A stretch of 64,000 nt of DNA from Platerodrilus igneus (lineage: Eukaryota; Arthropoda; Insecta; Coleoptera; Lycidae), in the NCBI GenBank assembly GCA_036346225.1, contig JARFIW010001215.1, positions 3,482,501-3,546,500 of the forward strand. Direction: 5' to 3'. How positions within the stretch are numbered: the first letter of the stretch is position 1; each line of letters starts with the position of its first letter. The notes under the pieces are model-generated. The model was given only the letters and a program-made list of their open reading frames with translations, made no database searches and was not told the origin of the DNA. This document shows positions 22,261-33,679 of this stretch, piece after piece. Made by a program: the position numbers and the translations under genes.

Positions 22261-23493
22261 GTTTTACTTACCTAATAAAAAGTGCTTTCGTCAAATTTTA
22301 GCTTTTTTAACTTGCTTTCAGTCCCGTATTCCTGCTTGATGGTTGTACCACTTATCGCGTCTTAATTTTGATCATTCGTTTAGATCAGGTGAATGTTTAA
22401 AATTCAATATACGCGGAATATTGTGAAAACTATAATTATCTAATTCTCCTCGACTACTACAACCTACTACACACAAAAATGACGCATATTTACAATCTAT
22501 TTCAGATAAGATATGTTCAATACAGATTAGCAATCACAATAAAAACACTATAAGAACAGTTTGTTTGCCCTAAGGCGGCCATATTGAATTTTTATTTGAC
22601 AGCATTCTGAAATACCTTATTGGATGATGTCTAAAAAAATTAGGTTAGAGCTCAATGCAGGGTCAATTGAGCCGAAGCTGAATAATAAGCTCATAATGAG
22701 GTGTTTAAACGCCTTGTTAATTTATGTAATTCAAGCACAGTCGTATTAAAAAGTACTTTATTTTCTTTACAAAACTTTTTCTCCCGCAAAACAAATCATC
22801 ACATAAACGCGTTTTAGTTAAATTTTATATATCCAATTCAGGTTTCTTTACAAACAACAACCCATCTTACCTACTCTAATTTCTACTTCAACCTTTCGCA
22901 AATGTGAGTCAAAATCGTCGCCATCGTATAATTAAATGAAAACGAAACCCAGGTCGGTTCTTTGATTGTTATAAACCGTATCGAACCGCAAGTGACATAT
23001 GACGTGTTACTTAACCAACATCTTCCACATGAACGCTCCCTTATGAATAAAATATATAACACCAAATATTTCTATAACCCAATTTAACCGTTACACCAAA
23101 AGCCTGCACAATGGAGCTTAAATATGATTTATGAAATATTTTATTTAAGGCAACTGCTGTTTGGCACCCCAAACATGGGTAAATATACTGTATGCACACT
23201 GGTTACTTGTTTGTTACACGACATCCCTTATTTTTATTATTGTGGTGGGAAATGATTTAATGAATAGGAAATGATTTAATTTTGGAACCTGATTTATTTC
23301 GCGGAATATTGGAAATCTTTAGAACGATGTATAACAACAAAACAATGTTGTTGCAGAAGACTTCTGGTCTGGTCTGGTCTGGTGCGACTCTCTCAGAGTC
23401 GACGATTGTCAGTTTTAACTATGAGTTTTTACTGATGTTTGTGTTGTGTTCATGTTTTATGTTAGATTTGTTTGAGAGGGGTTATTATAAATG
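22261..23493. other. AT-rich stretch with no supported gene
   Basis: Nothing recognisable. A short (CTGGT)3 run at about 23,365-23,382 and the left flank of the hAT element are the only landmarks. The open frame at 23282-23587 crosses the hAT end and is not credible. Confidence 0.4.
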
Positions 23494-23501
23494 GTTGGAT
23501 G
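23494..23501. repeat. Left 8-bp target duplication of the hAT element
   Basis: GTTGGATG, repeated exactly at 27454-27461. Eight base pairs is the hAT superfamily duplication length. Confidence 0.9.
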
Positions 23502-24004
23502 CAGGGCCGCGCCAAGGCCATATAGCGCCCTGGGGCAAAAACATTAAGGCGCCTTTTTATTGTAGGAGAATTTTTTTAATGGAGTAGAGTAGGAGCGTGT
23601 TGCTTGCATCTTAGCTTCTCTTACATTATTTAATTTTTTCAAAAAATTGTGCCTTTGTAACAAAGGCTTTGTTCTTTACTCTGTACATTATTTTCAAAAA
23701 TTTATAAAATTGCCTGGCTAGGGACAAATATAAATAAGTACCTAGAACTAAAATTTTTTCATAATTTGAAATAAAAGTCGTATATCGTTTTATACTATAC
23801 ATAAACTTTATAATAAGATAAACGCTAAAAATGTATTATCACAAAAATATTTTTTAAGTAGTACCACCAAAAAAGTAACGATACGATATATTAAAAAAAA
23901 AACAAAATATAAACTTATAAACATTTTAATCAAAAATATATCTTTCATTTTTACAATATTTTTTAAATTATACATAGCTAGAGTGTATATATAATAGCAT
24001 AGTA

Positions 24005-26518
24005 GTAGTAGCATTGCACTAAACTAAACGAACTTGACTTTGCGTGCTTTATTTTTGCAAATTTATTTATCAATTCTTCAGTTTCTAAATCTTTTAGTAA
24101 TTCAGATTCAATTGAAATAATAGCAAGATTTGCCAGTCTTCCCTGAGCCATACTGGATCTTAGATAGTTTTTTATCATTTTTAATTTTGAAAACGAACGT
24201 TCTGCTGTAGCGACAGATACTGGCATAGTTAACAAAATTCGTAAAGCCACATAAGTGTTTGGAAAGGATTGTTTCAAATTATTATTAATAATGTAATTTA
24301 AAGTTTCTGTAGGAGTGGAAGTGTTCACTTCACCTAAATTAATAAACTGTAATTCGTTTAGGAGTTCTACACCACTTATGTCACGTTCATTGAGATTTAG
24401 ATCAGTTAATACTATTTCAAGGTCTGTACATAACTTTAACTGCTCCTGTTTAGAATATTTGGAAAAATTGGAAATGTCCCACAAAAAGTTAAAATGATTT
24501 GAATAAGCTGATAATAATTGAAATCTTTCATTTACAGATTCTATAGTTATATCTAACATATTAAAAAAAGAATTTACTTTAAACTTTAATTTTTCATCTT
24601 CAGTCGATTCATCATCGTGTTCGTAACTGAATTGTTTCTTAACTTTTCTCACCCTCAAGCCATCTTTTTTTTTAAATTCAAAATCAACGTCTAATGAATC
24701 AGCTATTTCACGAGCATCGACTAACAAGTCGTTGAATCCTTTATCTGATCTGTATTCTGTTAACCAATTAACTAAAGTTTTTAAATTAGCACAGGCCTCT
24801 GCTATATTAAAATCCTCAGTTTGTAAAACTTTACTTACAATATTGACTTTATTTAAAATATTATACCATAAAATCAACATACATATAATGTCAACATTTT
24901 TTATTTTTTTGGCAAGCGATGATGCCGTATTTTTTGAATTATTGTCAAAAGCTTTATTTCCTTCACTAGAGATTTCAAATAGAGCATCGTATATTTCTCC
25001 AAGCTGATATCTTAAAGGAGTTAAAGCATCAACTCTACTAGACCATCTTGTATCAGATAAGGGTTTTAAGGTTAAATTTGATATATTTGTTTTTAAGACT
25101 GACCAACGGTTAGTTGAAGCGGAAAAAAATTATAAAATTGCTGTACTATAGAAAAAAATTTACACTTGAAATATTTGATTTTGCGGCATCGTTCACGACA
25201 AGGTTTAAACTATGGTTGCAACAAGGCACAAAGAATGCTCTTGGATTTATATTAAGAATTTTTTTTTGTAATCCATTATGTTTACCGCGCATGTTTGCAC
25301 CATTGTCATATCCTTGGCCGCGTAAATTATAAATATCTAAGCCATTTTTTCCAATGTTTCTATTAAGAAATTTTTCAAATCCTCACCTGTACAATCATTT
25401 ATAGGGCAAAAAGTTAAGAAATGTTCTTCGACGACAATTTTATTTTTTTCTGAATTAACGAATCTAACACATACTGATATTTGTCCTTGATGATTAGCAT
25501 CCGGGGTACAATTTAGCTGTTTTAATCATGCCTAAAATATTTAATTTAAGGTTTTCTCCTATTAAATTAATTATTTCGTTTTGAATTTTGTCCCCAAGAT
25601 AATGAGACATTTTTATCTTTTCTTGCAATTGGATCCTTCTCGTGTGCTCAGATATTATAGGATCAAATTTTGCTAACATTTTAATGCATTTTAGAAAACT
25701 GCCATTATTTTTTCAAACAGTTTGCTATTGGTACCATGTAAAACCAAGTTTTGCTCAGCAAGAAATTGAATAATATAAAAAATGCGCTCGATAACTCTAT
25801 GCCAATATTTTGTTTCTATATTAATTAAATTTTGAGCCGCAGAATCAATAGTTGCCATTTTTTTTAAACGAGTGAAACATTCTGACCATTTTTTTAAGTT
25901 CCCAAAATGAAATTTACTTTTTTCATGGATACTTGTTCACCAATGTGGTGCCAGTCATTATACCCATTTTCATCACTTAATTTAATTGTTTTTAAAGTAT
26001 TTGAAAATATTCTACAACAAAAACAAAACACTGAATTTTTTTTGGTTGAATATCAAAGCCACTCCCGTTCGACTTTTTCATTATTAGACAAAATTCGTGA
26101 ATAATATTTATCCGAAAACCTTCGGCCTGATATTTTATCATTGAGATAATTTATACAATTTTTACTTCGATAATGAGTAGGCCCGTTTTCAATTAATATT
26201 TGTACATCTCTAAGAGACAATATTTTTGGCCACAAACCTGAATCTTGAGGAAGTTGCGTATCGTCCACTTCCGCAGAAACTACGTCTTCGTCTTCCTCAA
26301 CTTCGTCTGTAGATGTTGATGGAATCTCTTGCAGTTTAGACTCCTCCCGGTCCTCTCTCGAAGTCGATGGAAGATCTGCATCTGTTTGTATATTTGTGCT
26401 TGAAAGTGAAGGGAAAAATTGCGTAATTTTGTAATTCGTCTTCTTCAGTTCTTTTTCCAGCTCTTTTTTTTTCATCAAATTTTGATATTCTGAAGGCTTT
26501 TTTTTCTTTATTAAACAT
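24005..26518 (-). pseudogene. hAT transposase (TTF zinc finger, DUF4371-like, hATC)
   Basis: From the N-terminus: a lysine-rich start at 26518 (MFNKEKK) with an A-run frameshift; a serine/acidic linker; SGLWPK, GRRFSDKYYSRILSNNEKV and REW of the TTF-type zinc-finger region (26053-26300); HGT-like core pieces (about 25,700-25,830); MLAKFDPIISEHTRRI (25494-25679); GQGYDNGANMRGKHNGLQ with a catalytic Asp (about 25,300) and VPCCNHSLNLVVNDAA; FFSASTNRWSVLK and SDTRWSSRVDAL; then a long open C-terminal part ending with LLTMPVSVATAERSFSKLKM, the hAT dimerisation domain. There are several frameshifts (about 26,490, 26,050, 25,750, 25,350). The last 390 codons are in one frame. Confidence 0.9.
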
Positions 26519-26519
26519 C

Positions 26520-27395
26520 TATAATAAATTAAAATAGACTATTACAGAATTGAAATTCCGCTAGGTACGCCAATCTTAAAATTTATTTATTATTTCTGTG
26601 TTCGTATCGGCAACAACATACAATTTACGAAATTTTGAAATTATGAAGTAGCGATTTTGGACACCCTGTATCTCAAAAACTAACTGTTAAACTTACAGCT
26701 TTGTCGCAATGGACACATTAACTCATTAATAGGTCAAATTCTGAAACATATCAAAATTATGTCAAATTCTGACCGAAGGGTATTTATTTTCCATGTAAAA
26801 CGTGCCCTCTCTATCTAATTGTAAAGTAAAGTTGGAAACTTACCTTTTACCTTGAATCCTCTAATAATGTAAACTATCGAAGAACACTTAACTTTTTTTA
26901 TTCAGGTGCACAATTTACAGTCTTTACGACACTTCGATACCCAATGTTAAATGAATTGTTTTTAAAAGCGCGGCGGTATTTATAAAAATTCAAGACTCAA
27001 GATTCAACAGGAAGGAATGAACGGGAAAACTTGCAGAAACAAAAATAAACTCGCTTTCTGCGTTCTAGTCAACATATAGGGATGAGCGCGAGCGCTGTTA
27101 CGGCAAAACATCGATAACCGATAATTATCGAATACATAAACATAATAAAAATAAAATTGTGCAACTAGCGCAACGTCGCGATATTGGAGTGTTGCCCTAA
27201 TATTGTAGATCATCATCAGTTGAGAACATCTGATACAAAACATCGATGTTCCGATAATTAATGGAATTTAATTAGTTATTCATAGCGAATGCGCGCGTAA
27301 ACGTACAGGGGACCTTTGGGAAGTCTCGTGTCTCAAACAAAAATAAGAATTTTGGTAAGTTTTAAATATTACCGTGAGGCGCCTAACGGCGCCTT
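26520..27395. other. 5' flank of the hAT transposase inside the element
   Basis: AT-rich sequence between the transposase start and the right inverted repeat, where the element promoter should lie. No intron or second gene is visible. GGCGCC motifs cluster at about 27,380-27,390. Confidence 0.5.
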
Positions 27396-27453
27396 TGGAC
27401 TCTTGACGCCGTGGGCTTTTGCCCTTGTTGTCCTTATGGACGGCGCGGCCGTG

Positions 27454-27461
27454 GTTGGATG
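27454..27461. repeat. Right 8-bp target duplication of the hAT element
   Basis: GTTGGATG, identical to 23494-23501. Confidence 0.9.
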
Positions 27462-27533
27462 TGGTTATTATTGTTGATATTGGTATAAATATTTTTATGT
27501 GTAGGTGTGTGTGGTGTGTTTTGTGTTTGTGAT

Positions 27534-27537
<4 letters not shown>

Positions 27538-27592
<55 letters not shown>

Positions 27593-27598
27593 TGTGTG

Positions 27599-27600
<2 letters not shown>
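27538..27600 (+). repeat. (GT)n microsatellite, left flank of the Tx1-like element
   Basis: About 30 GT units with one extra G. It is preceded by a GT-rich run from 27,500 and followed directly by the (TTA)n tract. On the element's strand it reads (AC)n beyond the element's 3' tail. Confidence 0.95.
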
Positions 27601-27679
<79 letters not shown>

Positions 27680-27691
27680 CATTATTATTAT
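27601..27691 (-). repeat. (TAA)n tail of the Tx1-like element
   Basis: About 30 units of TTA on the plus strand (TAA on the element strand) with two variant units near the right end (TTATCA, TTATC). It sits between the end of the element's 3' UTR and the (GT)n tract, the position of a reverse-transcription tail. Confidence 0.85.
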
Positions 27692-27972
27692 CTTTATTAA
27701 AACAATATGTGTACATAAGGCACTAAATAAAATCCTACAATTTACATTCCTAACTCAATTCATAAAATGGAATTTTATAACATCTTTTCTACGTAGTAGC
27801 CAAAAGATGAAATAAGTATTAAAATTAAAGGTAAGCATGTACATGTATTCTAAATAGCAATTATGTGTAAGTTCTAATAACATTACTGTTCTGAAAGAAG
27901 GTCGCATAGTTTTAGATTTTCTTGTTTCACTTCACAAAGAACTTCATCGATGGCCCATTTAGTTGTAAAGTC

Positions 27973-30900
27973 CTACAGTTTGCCCTTGCCCAGATGCCAC
28001 GAAAAATTACTAACAATCATGGATTGTAACTTTTGCAGAAACAAGTTTTTTAAAGAAGGAGCTTCACCCCCATACTTCATGTGTTTTATGAATGAAGCGT
28101 ATATTGTCCATTTCGTCAGATTAAGCAGGAAATTTGCTAGGTTGCTCTGATATGATTTTCCAGGGTGTCCAATATATATTTGTTTCGTTGTGAATGTTTT
28201 AACTTTTAGGAGCCTTTTTATTAGGCCGGTACTGCAGTTCCACAATGCTTTTGTGTGTTGGCAGTCAATGATTATATGCCATGAAGTTGCTTTGATGTTG
28301 TCGCAATAGATACAGGATTCCGAATTTTTCAAACCCGTTTTAAATAGGAATACTGGGTCGGCTAGTCGTCCTATAGTAAGTCTCCACGAAATTTCTGACA
28401 TATATCCTGGTGTTAAAGTATTAAAATATGATTGCCATAGTACATTTTCGTTTAACCAGTAATCTTTGAATTTTTCACCTATTTCCATAGAATTGTTCTT
28501 TGTTATAAGTTTTTCTTGAAGCTTGCATCGTGTGTTTTTTGTTATTTCTAAATTGAAATTTTTATCTGTGAATGTGACTTTAAGATTGTTGTTGCTGCTA
28601 TTTCTATTAAGTTCGTTATCTCTATAATGTAAATGGAAAAAAGCTTTTATTCTTTTAAAATGTATCACTATTTCCGTTTGTATAAGGGGTTGATATTTGC
28701 TGGCCATCTGTTTTATTGATTTTTCTGACATCCAAGTACCATTCACAATGAGATCTGCCACCGTTTTTATATTTAACTTGACCCACAATTGATTAAAGAG
28801 TGGAGGAACACATTTTCTTATCAAGTTGGAATCGGTTGTTGGTACTTGAATGATTTCTTGAAAGTTGGAAGGAAAATGCTCTATTCTTATATTCATATTG
28901 AATGAACACGGGAGTATTAGAATTCATAACACTATCATCGTTTATGAAGAAGCATTGCCACGAGAGCTTATACTTATTAGAAATTTTTAAAAGATGTTCC
29001 ATAACTATTTGCCAATTTTGTTTTTCTTTTGAGGTTAGGAATCGTGTAGCATGACACACTCTGAAGTTCTTGACCTTAGAAAGAATATCAACTAGACCTA
29101 GACCGCCTTGTTTTATTGGCAAGCACAATTGTTTTTGAGTGGTCCACTGTTTACCGCCTTTCCATATAAAATTAACTAATCTTCTTTGCAAAGCGTCGAG
29201 ATGGTGTTGACTGAGTGGTAAAATTTGTAAGGTGTGCCACAATTTAGGTGCAATAAATTGGTTAGTAATGGATTTTCGTCCTCTTATGGAAGTGGCAGGT
29301 ATTCTTTGTAACCATTTATTAATGGACCGAGAAATTTTTTCTAAGAGACAACTATGTGCATAATCCATGTCGTTTAGAATATTATTGGAAAATCTTATTC
29401 CTAATATGTTAATGTTATCTGAAGTCCAAGTAATGTTTAAGGGATTATCTTTCCGAAATTTCCATCTACCCATCCAAAATACTTTTGATTTAACGTGATT
29501 TAGATCAGAACCTGATTCTTTTGCGTAAACAGCGTACACTTTCTCAACTTTCTCAAAATCATTATCGTTCGAAATGAAAATAGTTACATCATCTGCATAT
29601 GCGGCAACCGTTAATTTCTTATTGTAATCACTAGGTAAAGGGTAACCGATAAGTAAACGTCTGCAAGAATTAATAAAAGGTTCTATCATGATTGAATATA
29701 AAGGACCAGACAGAGGACAGCCCTGTCTTATTCCACGTGAAAAACCAATTTTTCTTGTTAAATAAGGTCCCACTCTAACATGACTTTGTGCGTCAGAGTA
29801 TAGCATTTTGATAGCATTGATAAACATCGTTCCAAAATTCATTAATTCTAAAATATAAAACAAATAGTCGTGATGTATTTTGTCAAACGCAGATCTCTGA
29901 TCTAAGTTAAGTATTGCGAGTGGAATGTCTTCCATATTTGCTTGGCATATTACATCACGATATAAGTGCAAACAATCATATATTGTTCTCTTTGGTACAG
30001 AGTAACTTTGATCCGAGGCAACTATTGAATCGATGACATTAGAAATTCTTGACGATAAGGCTTTAGCAAAAATCTTATAATCCGTTGTTAATAGTGAAAT
30101 AGGACGCCAATTTTCAATTTTGAGCAAGTCTCCCTTTTTCGGCAGAAGACAGATTACAGCATTTGTTGTCGATTTTGGCAGTGTTCCATAACTGAATGCT
30201 GCACTAAAAACCTGAAAGTAGGCATTACCTAATACGTACCAAAAGCGTTTATAAAATTCTATTGTTAGGCCGTCAATTCCAGGTGATTTGTTTTTGTTGA
30301 GTGAAGTTACAGCATCTGTAAATTCTTCATGAGTAAGATGTCCATTGAGGGCAGTTTTGTCTGATTCTGATAGTTTTTTTAAATCTTTATAAATTTCTGC
30401 TTTCGGGTTCACGAATGCTGTGGGACGTTTTTCATAGATAGGTGAAAAATGTTCAACAACTACCGAGCATAACTCAACTGGTTTTGTAATAATTACGTCG
30501 TTAGTGTCAACTAGCGTGCTTAATGGGTGAAAGCTTCTTGAATTAATACTACTGATTGTCGGTCGGTCATTATTTATTAATTGTTGGTATTTAAGCGTAT
30601 TAAAACGTTTTTCGCTGATTCGGCAGTAGGCGTTTTTTGTATCTTTTAATAGTTGTGAAATAGCCCTCAGATTTTCAGTTGAATTTGTATTAGTGCTTAA
30701 CACTTGTATGGAATGCTGTAAGCTCTTGAGTTGAATATATTTTGTCTGTCTATTCTGCCGGGAATATAATATAGTTGTTGCTTTTATATTTTGTTTTAAC
30801 CTTTCCCACCACTCAGCTATTGTTCTGTCATTTGGTTTAGACGATATTTCATTAACTAGAAACGTGTGCATAATATCAATATATTGTTGATCCTCTAAAA

Positions 30901-31669
30901 GCATGTTGTCTAATTTCCAATACGGATAAGGCACCTTTTTATTTTTAAAAAGGTTGACCGTAATTGTTACCGCCAAATGGTCTGAAAATGGTACCTGGAG
31001 AATAGTAGAAGTAACACTTTGAAACACATTTTCACTACAATAGAATCGGTCGATTCTTGCCGCTGATTTTGTCTGTGATATAAACGTATAACCACCTTTT
31101 TGTGAGTTGAAATGTCGCCAGCAATCTGTTAGGTATGCTGAATTGATGGCCACATTTAAAGTTTTTACATATGCTGCCTGCGGTTCTGTTGATTTGTACC
31201 TGTCTAGAAGTGGGTCAAATGTGCAATTAAAATCTCCACCTATTATAATATTTTCAAAATTATTAGTATGTTGTTGAAGTTTATTTCTTAAGGATTGCGC
31301 TACCTCTTCGGCAATCTCGACATCATGTGGTACATAAATGGTTAATATATGGAACCGTTTCTTATTAATTTCTAGAACTATCAGTTGTAGGTAGGAATCG
31401 TATAATATCTCATGTGAGACTAATTTGACCTGTGGATTGTTTTTAATTGCAATCAGCGTTCCAGAATAGTTTGCAGTTTGTGGATTTACAAAATATATAT
31501 AATTTCTTATAGTGGCTGCTGATGAAATTTCTGTAATATTAGACTCTTGGAGTAAAAGAATATCGGGAAAGTTGTTATCTAAAAACGTTTCCATCTGTAT
31601 CCATTTGTAGTCTCCTTTTATGCTTTTTGAGTTAAGAGTAGTTATTTTGAATGAATTTTGTAATGACAT
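27973..31669 (-). pseudogene. ORF2: endonuclease-reverse transcriptase (one frameshift)
   Basis: ATG at 31669 opens 958 codons. An apurinic-type endonuclease occupies about residues 5-235: LLLQESN with Glu42, IIGGDFNCTF around 143-151, ARIDRFYCS around 204-212 and SDHL at 229. A linker follows, then RT at about 450-720: KNKSPGIDGL, ICLLPKKGD, ENWRPISLL, LAILNLDQRSAFDK (motif A), RGIRQGCPLSGPLYSIMI (motif B) and AAYADDVTIF (motif C). A frameshift within 28793-28896 moves to a frame continuing to 27973. That tail carries a C-terminal CIYC...H...C cysteine-histidine cluster, as in L1/Tx1 proteins. All catalytic residues I can check are present. The protein would nick the target and prime reverse transcription there. 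Confidence 0.9.
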
Positions 31670-31727
31670 TTGGAGTTGACAGATATTAAAATTATAAATA
31701 TAAATACTTTAGTTTGGTTTAAGTGTT

Positions 31728-33050
31728 TCAATCGCTAGTAGTACTGCTTGTGGATAGTTTTCGAGATCTAGGACTTGGTTGAGTTATCAAAGGTTTACAC
31801 TGTGACTCAGGCAATACAGTATTGCTGTCTTTTTTATAAAATTTATTTAGGGCTGTGATTAAGCGTTTTAGCCGTTCTTTTAGCGATCTTTGGGTAACAA
31901 ACGGTAATGTGACTTTTACCAACGAAATGACCCCTAAAATATCACTGGAATATTTTTCAACAACTGCTAGTGGTTCACTATTGCCTTTAACATCCTTTAA
32001 GAACTGTATGTAATCAATGTAGGTTAAGATTTGATCGGGTGATTCTTCCCATAACTGTTCAATACCATCGAAGCAATCCTGAGATGGCACTTTTTCGATT
32101 TTTCTTCGTTTAATCTATTTGTTTGATTTTGAAGAGTGTTTTGGTTCTAAGAAGAGATCATGATCTTGAAGCTCTTGCGATTCAGTACAATGTTCGACTG
32201 CATTAGGTTCTGCTTCGTAAGAACAGTCTTGAGGTTCTGTAAGGGCGTCAGAAGCTATTGTGGAGGGATGATTCCTTTTGTTATTGTTACCTGCCGATTG
32301 AGATATATCTACAATTTCCATTGCATTACTTGCAGCGGCTTCTGCTGAAGTGCATTTCGACGCGATGTGTCCATATTGTTTGCAATTAAAGCACCGCAAT
32401 TTTTCATCGCTTATGAATATACGATATTCCTCGGATTCATACACGACAGTAATTGAAGACGGTATAGGTTCTGTTTCGTCTAATGCTACGAATACCTGTC
32501 TACGAAAACTATAAACGTGTTTGTATTCGTCAAGACCTATTCCAGCTCCAACGAACGAAATTGGTGATACAACTTTAAGGTTGTTTGATCGTAAACTCTC
32601 TTCAAGGACATAGTGAGGAATACACGGGGATACGTTTGACAGTAATAAACGTTTTGCTGGCAATATTAATTTTCTTGCAGGTATAAAAACGTTATTAATT
32701 TCTACTCCACCGTCAGTATCTATGAACTGATTTACTATATCCTTATTTCTTAAATATATGCATATGCGGTTATATGACATTCGTGATGCAAACAAAATAT
32801 TTCCAGGCTCGATTTTAATATCCGTTGCTAGGACATAATCCTTAACTTGAAGCCCTTCCACTACTGGATATATTATTGCCTGATCCTTTTTAGGAAACGA
32901 AGAGGATTTAACTATATTCGAAAACGAAACTGTTTTAGATTCGACGGCTGCAACGGTACTGTTTGTTTGATTAACAACTGTTGACCTTTCTTTGGTGAAA
33001 CCGTCCCTGTAGTCAGAAACGACTTCGTTACTTGCAGAGGAATTCTGCAT
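31728..33050 (-). pseudogene. ORF1: gag-like nucleic-acid-binding protein (one stop)
   Basis: The best start is ATG at 33050 (SMQNSSASNE); another in-frame ATG lies at 33125, and the upstream 33140 start is a TTG. A middle domain is followed by CFNCKQYGHIASKC (C-x2-C-x4-H-x4-C, about 32,360-32,400), then an acidic, serine-rich tail. A single TAG at 32117-32115 interrupts it. The same frame runs on through GIEQLWEESPDQILTYIDYI to 31728, ending in a serine-rich tip, so the intact protein would have about 440 residues. It would coat element RNA. Read-through cannot be excluded, but a nonsense mutation is simpler. Confidence 0.8.
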
Positions 33051-33378
33051 ACTGATGCCTATCCAATACCGAATATACATCAAGTAAGCATTTTTAAAGT
33101 AAAATGCTATGTAGAAGTTTGGCATAGAACCAAAGTCCAAAATGTCAAACTGACAGATAGATTAATTATATCTGTCAATTAACATTAAATGTTCAAAATC
33201 ACTTACTTTTTTAACTATAATTAATTATTGATGCAGCAAATAGTCTCACCTTTAAGTGTACAGCGAAAAAAAAACGTCCTTTATACACTGAGCAGAAACA
33301 CAAACGCGAAACACTGTATTTTACCGCATTTAAACACTACTAAAGCGGAGCACCGAAAAACACGTACTTTCACAACGA
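33051..33378 (-). promoter_or_regulatory. 5' UTR / internal promoter region of the Tx1-like element
   Basis: On the minus strand the element begins at about 33,378 (CTCGTTGTGAAAGTACGTG) directly after the (AC)n tract. It runs about 330 bp to the likely ORF1 ATG. Non-LTR elements carry their promoter here. No TATA box is seen. Confidence 0.5.
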
Positions 33379-33578
<200 letters not shown>

Positions 33579-33679
33579 TGTTTAAGCATGGTGATTCTTT
33601 CTTCCACTGTTTGTCCTTGTAGTAGGTGTAAGTGATTTGTGTTGGCAATGTTGCTGTTTCTTCTTGTTTAACTTCTCAG

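Larger units (their letters stand above)
23502..27453 (-). mobile_element. hAT DNA transposon with intact ends
   Basis: The element starts CAGGGCCGCGCC and ends GGCGCGGCCGTG, a 12-bp terminal inverted repeat with one mismatch, and is flanked by the 8-bp duplication GTTGGATG. The subterminal regions carry further GGCGCC copies (about 23,550 and 27,380-27,390). The 3.95-kb body carries a ZMYM1/TTF-type hAT transposase on the minus strand, broken by frameshifts. Both ends are preserved, so the copy looks fairly young but cannot encode its own transposase. Confidence 0.93.
27692..33378 (-). mobile_element. Near-complete Tx1/L1-like non-LTR retrotransposon
   Basis: On the minus strand: 5' UTR (about 33,378-33,051), ORF1 with a CCHC knuckle, a 58-bp gap, ORF2 with endonuclease and RT, a 3' UTR of about 280 bp, and a (TAA)n tail. 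Order, spacing and the LLPKKGD...NWRPISLL type of RT place it with the Tx1 clade of the L1 group. Only one stop (ORF1) and one frameshift (ORF2) were found in more than 5 kb. It is flanked by (GT)n on both sides. Confidence 0.88.

Noticed and set aside
23282..23587. 101-residue plus-strand protein
   Set aside because: It crosses the hAT target duplication and inverted repeat, so it cannot be an ancestral gene.
27434..27815. Open frames of poly-Ile/Asn/Leu with Thr-His or Cys-Val runs
   Set aside because: They are translations of the (GT)n and (TTA)n microsatellites in several frames on both strands.
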